DNA from: Nodularia sp. NIES-3585
Lineage (GTDB): Bacteria > Cyanobacteriota > Cyanobacteriia > Cyanobacteriales > Nostocaceae
Assembly (NCBI RefSeq): GCF_002218065.1
Contig: NZ_BDUB01000001.1
Coordinates: 2,513,270 to 2,577,269 of the forward strand
Direction of reading: 5' to 3'
DNA: 64,000 nt
Of the stretch, positions 63,580-64,000 are shown in pieces. Both the position numbers and the translations under genes were made by a program. Position 1 is the first letter of the stretch. Every line of letters starts with the position of its first letter. Under the pieces are notes generated by a model that worked only from the letters and a program-made list of their open reading frames with translations, was not told the DNA's origin and searched no databases.

Positions 63580-64000
63580 CTACCAAGGTAACCTACTTCC
63601 ATCCCATGAAAAAAATTGTCCACTATCACCGTCTTGAAGTTGGTCAATCACAGACAGCAATTGAGTCACACAAAGTTCGACTGAAAATAGCTTTTCTGGT
63701 GGTACATTTCTCTGGAATGGACGGGATAGGCGTGTATCTGTTGTTCCAGGATGTAAAGTGACTATTAATGTTTTAGGACAACTTCTACCATACTCAATTG
63801 CTGCTGTTCGCATAAACATATTAAGTGCAGTTTTGGAAGCTCGATATCCATACCAGCCGCCAATTTCGTTGTCGCCAATACTAGCTAATTTTGCAGAAAT
63901 ACTGGCAAAAACACTGTTTTCATTATGGCGGAATAAAGGTAAAAGGTGTTTAGCTAATAGAATAGATCCAATACTATTAACTTGGAAGTAACGCAGCAAG
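63580..64000 (-). CDS. SDR-family oxidoreductase, C-terminal part (runs off the window)
   Basis: About 140 residues of the C-terminal half: YFQVNSIGSILLAKHLLPLF, catalytic Ser in VFASISAKLASIG, WYGYRASKTALNMFMRTAAI (YxxxK), then VTLHPGTTDTRLSRPFQ and QFFSWDGSRLPW. The HPGTTDTRLSRPF wording fits the C-factor/csgA-like SDR subgroup. The N-terminal cofactor-binding part lies beyond 64000. First gene of a pair with the 63218 unknown. Confidence 0.88.
   Translation of the reverse strand, partial: LLRYFQVNSIGSILLAKHLLPLFRHNENSVFASISAKLASIGDNEIGGWYGYRASKTALNMFMRTAAIEYGRSCPKTLIVTLHPGTTDTRLSRPFQRNVPPEKLFSVELCVTQLLSVIDQLQDGDSGQFFSWDGSRLPW

Overview
The window looks like chromosomal DNA of a filamentous, probably heterocyst-forming cyanobacterium (Nostocales). 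Signs of this are the many GCGATCGC (HIP1) sites, the divergent psbH/psbN pair, a fused AgrE-type arginine dihydrolase, an RppA/RppB-type two-component pair, dispersed cyanobacterial octamer and palindromic repeats, and many small proteins of cyanobacterial type. No rRNA, tRNA or CRISPR array was recognised.

1-5.3 kb is a scarred accessory patch. An nSTAND-WD40 gene is split by a complete IS701-type element (491-2571, CTAA target duplication) that carries a second, convergent passenger gene. The 5' end of the nSTAND gene abuts an N-terminally truncated Rpn/PD-(D/E)XK-like gene. 5.3-9.4 kb is core: threonine synthase, a small coiled-coil protein and a large single-pass membrane protein. 9.4-14.1 kb is accessory: two double-glycine-leader peptides, a 1.5-kb non-coding tract with hairpins and a 146-bp MITE, an acyltransferase, a mazEF pair and a broken AIPR-like gene. 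14.1-20.1 kb holds miaB, a TonB-like protein with a long tail after its TonB domain, and the AgrE-type enzyme.

20.1-34.8 kb is mixed. It has small unknown proteins, an IS66-type transposase joined to a Uma2 remnant, an antitoxin-like gene with a PIN stub, and a VWA protein facing a translationally coupled pair (a small His-rich protein and a DUF6745-like protein). A uracil-DNA-glycosylase-like protein follows. A cassette of NTF2-like, SDR, alpha/beta-hydrolase and double-EthD genes lies between a decayed copy and the intact copy of an amidase 3' end.

34.8-64 kb is mostly core: pyrG, a heavy-metal RND efflux operon (adaptor, pump, lipoprotein) followed by rppAB-type regulators, a ROK sugar kinase, an oligopeptide-type ABC permease, peptidoglycan-binding and holin-like membrane proteins, and a CobE/CbiG-C protein. 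After these come IS200/IS605-type end remnants, an ankyrin protein, DUF4079, DUF1997, a Nif3-like protein, pth, tatA, psbH, psbN, a GH38 alpha-mannosidase, a PlsC acyltransferase, several conserved unknowns and a partial SDR gene at the right edge. Three 146-bp MITE copies and three copies of a shorter GTAGGGTG-ended repeat are scattered through the window.
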